A DNA stretch of 64,000 bases, taken from contig JANQSJ010000004.1 in NCBI GenBank assembly GCA_028284065.1, positions 62,001-126,000 on the forward strand, in the 5' to 3' direction. This document shows, one piece after another, positions 63,484 through 64,000 of the stretch (its first letter is position 1; each line of letters starts with the position of its first letter). The stretch is from Parvularculaceae bacterium. GTDB lineage: Bacteria > Pseudomonadota > Alphaproteobacteria > Caulobacterales > Parvularculaceae. The position numbers and the translations under genes were made by a program. Under the pieces are notes generated by a model. That model searched no databases. It saw nothing but the letters and a program-made list of their open reading frames with translations, and was not told where the DNA came from.

Positions 63484-63504
63484 AACTTTCCGTCAAGGAA
63501 AGTT
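63484..63504. repeat. Perfect inverted repeat beside the CtrA box
   Basis: AACTTTCC (63484-63491) and GGAAAGTT (63497-63504) are separated by five bases and overlap the first half of the CtrA-type box. On the minus strand the loop reads TTGAC, a -35-like hexamer start for the membrane-protein gene at 63399. It may be an operator or the hairpin at the end of the DUF985 transcript; there is no good T-tract. Confidence 0.6.
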
Positions 63505-63517
63505 AACGAAGCGTTAA
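63503..63517. promoter_or_regulatory. CtrA-type box upstream of the membrane-protein gene
   Basis: Exact TTAA-N7-TTAA with spacer CGAAGCG, 104 bases upstream of the membrane-protein start on the minus strand and next to a TTGAC sequence that could be its -35. It also overlaps the TAA stop of the DUF985 gene. Position near a -35 would suit activation. Binding is inferred. Confidence 0.6.
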
Positions 63518-63960
63518 GGGGCCGGCGCCGGCCGCCAGTCGTCGGCAGCCATCTCGAAGCCGTCGAACTCGAACGCCGGCGCCACCGTGCATCCGACAAG
63601 CGTCCAGGCCCCAAGGGGTTCGGCCGTCTGCCAGGCGCGCGGCGGCACGACGATCTGCGGCCGGTCGCCGGCAAGGACGTTCGGCCCCAGACGGTGGGCC
63701 GCCGCATCGACGCCGTTGTCGGAAATTGTCAACGCAAGCGGACCGCCAGCATAGAAGTGCCAGACCTCCGCGGCGTCGATGCGGTGCCAGTGCGACCGCT
63801 CGCCTGCCGAGAGAAGATAGTATATCGCCGTCGACGCGCCGCGTTCGCGGCCTTCCGGCGCGTCGTCCCGAAACGTCTCCCTAAACCAGCCGCCTTCCGG
63901 ATGGGGCGCGAGCCGAAGCTCGTTGATTATGTCGGATGCGGAGGGCGCGCGTGAGATCAT
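63514..63960 (-). CDS. DUF985 family cupin protein
   Basis: 148 residues matching the DUF985/cupin_5 pattern: LRLAPHPEGGWFRETFRDD near the start, TAIYYLLSAGERSHWHRIDA with metal-ligand-like histidines, and EVWHFYAGGPLALTI in the first cupin motif. The second half has QIVVPPRAWQTAEPLGAWTL and VGCTVAPAFEFDGFEMA. Such proteins are single-domain cupins of unclear function; sugar or metabolite binding has been proposed. The gene starts 40 bases from the right edge, so anything upstream lies outside the window. Confidence 0.9.
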   Translation of the reverse strand: MISRAPSASDIINELRLAPHPEGGWFRETFRDDAPEGRERGASTAIYYLLSAGERSHWHRIDAAEVWHFYAGGPLALTISDNGVDAAAHRLGPNVLAGDRPQIVVPPRAWQTAEPLGAWTLVGCTVAPAFEFDGFEMAADDWRPAPAP

Positions 63961-64000
63961 TACGGTTGGGCGTCGGCGTTCCGCGCGGCGGTCGTCGGCC

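Overview
The window reads as ordinary, gene-dense chromosome of a high-G+C alphaproteobacterium. Evidence for that class: an rpe - heparinase II/III-like - purH neighbourhood, a very large NAD-type glutamate dehydrogenase, a PodJ-like polarity protein, an IalB-family protein, and four exact CtrA-type boxes (TTAA-N7-TTAA). The set looks like the Caulobacterales/Parvularculales side of the class, but I cannot fix a genus. I see no prophage, CRISPR array, rRNA operon or intact insertion sequence. One tRNA gene (Ala, anticodon CGC) is present.

Layout. 1-442: start of a lytic transglycosylase gene and a CtrA-box intergenic region. 442-1878: secreted serine hydrolase. 1886-8430 (minus strand): leucine-catabolic genes in liuB-C-D-E order with an acetyltransferase gene inserted, plus a thioesterase. 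8441-13600: iron alcohol dehydrogenase with a coupled membrane protein, D-aminoacylase-type amidohydrolase, BASS transporter and DUF3429-like protein, with two palindromic repeat types. 13727-16748: PodJ-like protein with a CtrA box at its start. 17016-25325: DmdC-type acyl-CoA dehydrogenase, a candidate structured RNA with a strong terminator, small envelope and membrane proteins, aconitase and an IalB-family protein. 25389-31865: sterol-desaturase-like enzyme, membrane-anchored AraC regulator, LepA, methyltransferase and MFS pump. 31863-35854: a nested palindromic repeat, then a three-gene unit (TelA-like, DUF6384-like, coiled-coil/Gly-rich) of unknown function. 35949-43000: small enzymes, a sucC with no sucD beside it, and two patches that look A+T-richer and hold unrecognised genes. 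43025-48385: a GMC oxidoreductase gene with an in-frame stop next to an aldehyde dehydrogenase, then a coupled lipoprotein/secreted-hydrolase pair. 48386-51874: a gene-poor stretch, tRNA-Ala, YggT, aldo-keto reductase, and a small Ala-rich protein whose end carries a CtrA box and a downstream terminator. 52009-57467: rpe, heparinase-like, soluble CapD-like SDR and purH. 57489-63960: glutamate dehydrogenase, a CtrA-box membrane protein and a DUF985 cupin.

How the genes fit together. The liu genes take methylcrotonyl-CoA to acetoacetate and acetyl-CoA. Aconitase and succinyl-CoA ligase serve the TCA cycle, and glutamate dehydrogenase feeds 2-oxoglutarate into it. The GMC/aldehyde dehydrogenase pair would oxidise an alcohol through its aldehyde to an acid if the first gene were intact. 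The most novel material is the unexplained three-gene unit at 32020-35854, the lipoprotein/hydrolase pair at 46413-48385, and a set of exact CtrA boxes that suggests cell-cycle control of a polarity protein, two uncharacterised envelope or membrane proteins and possibly a small RNA.
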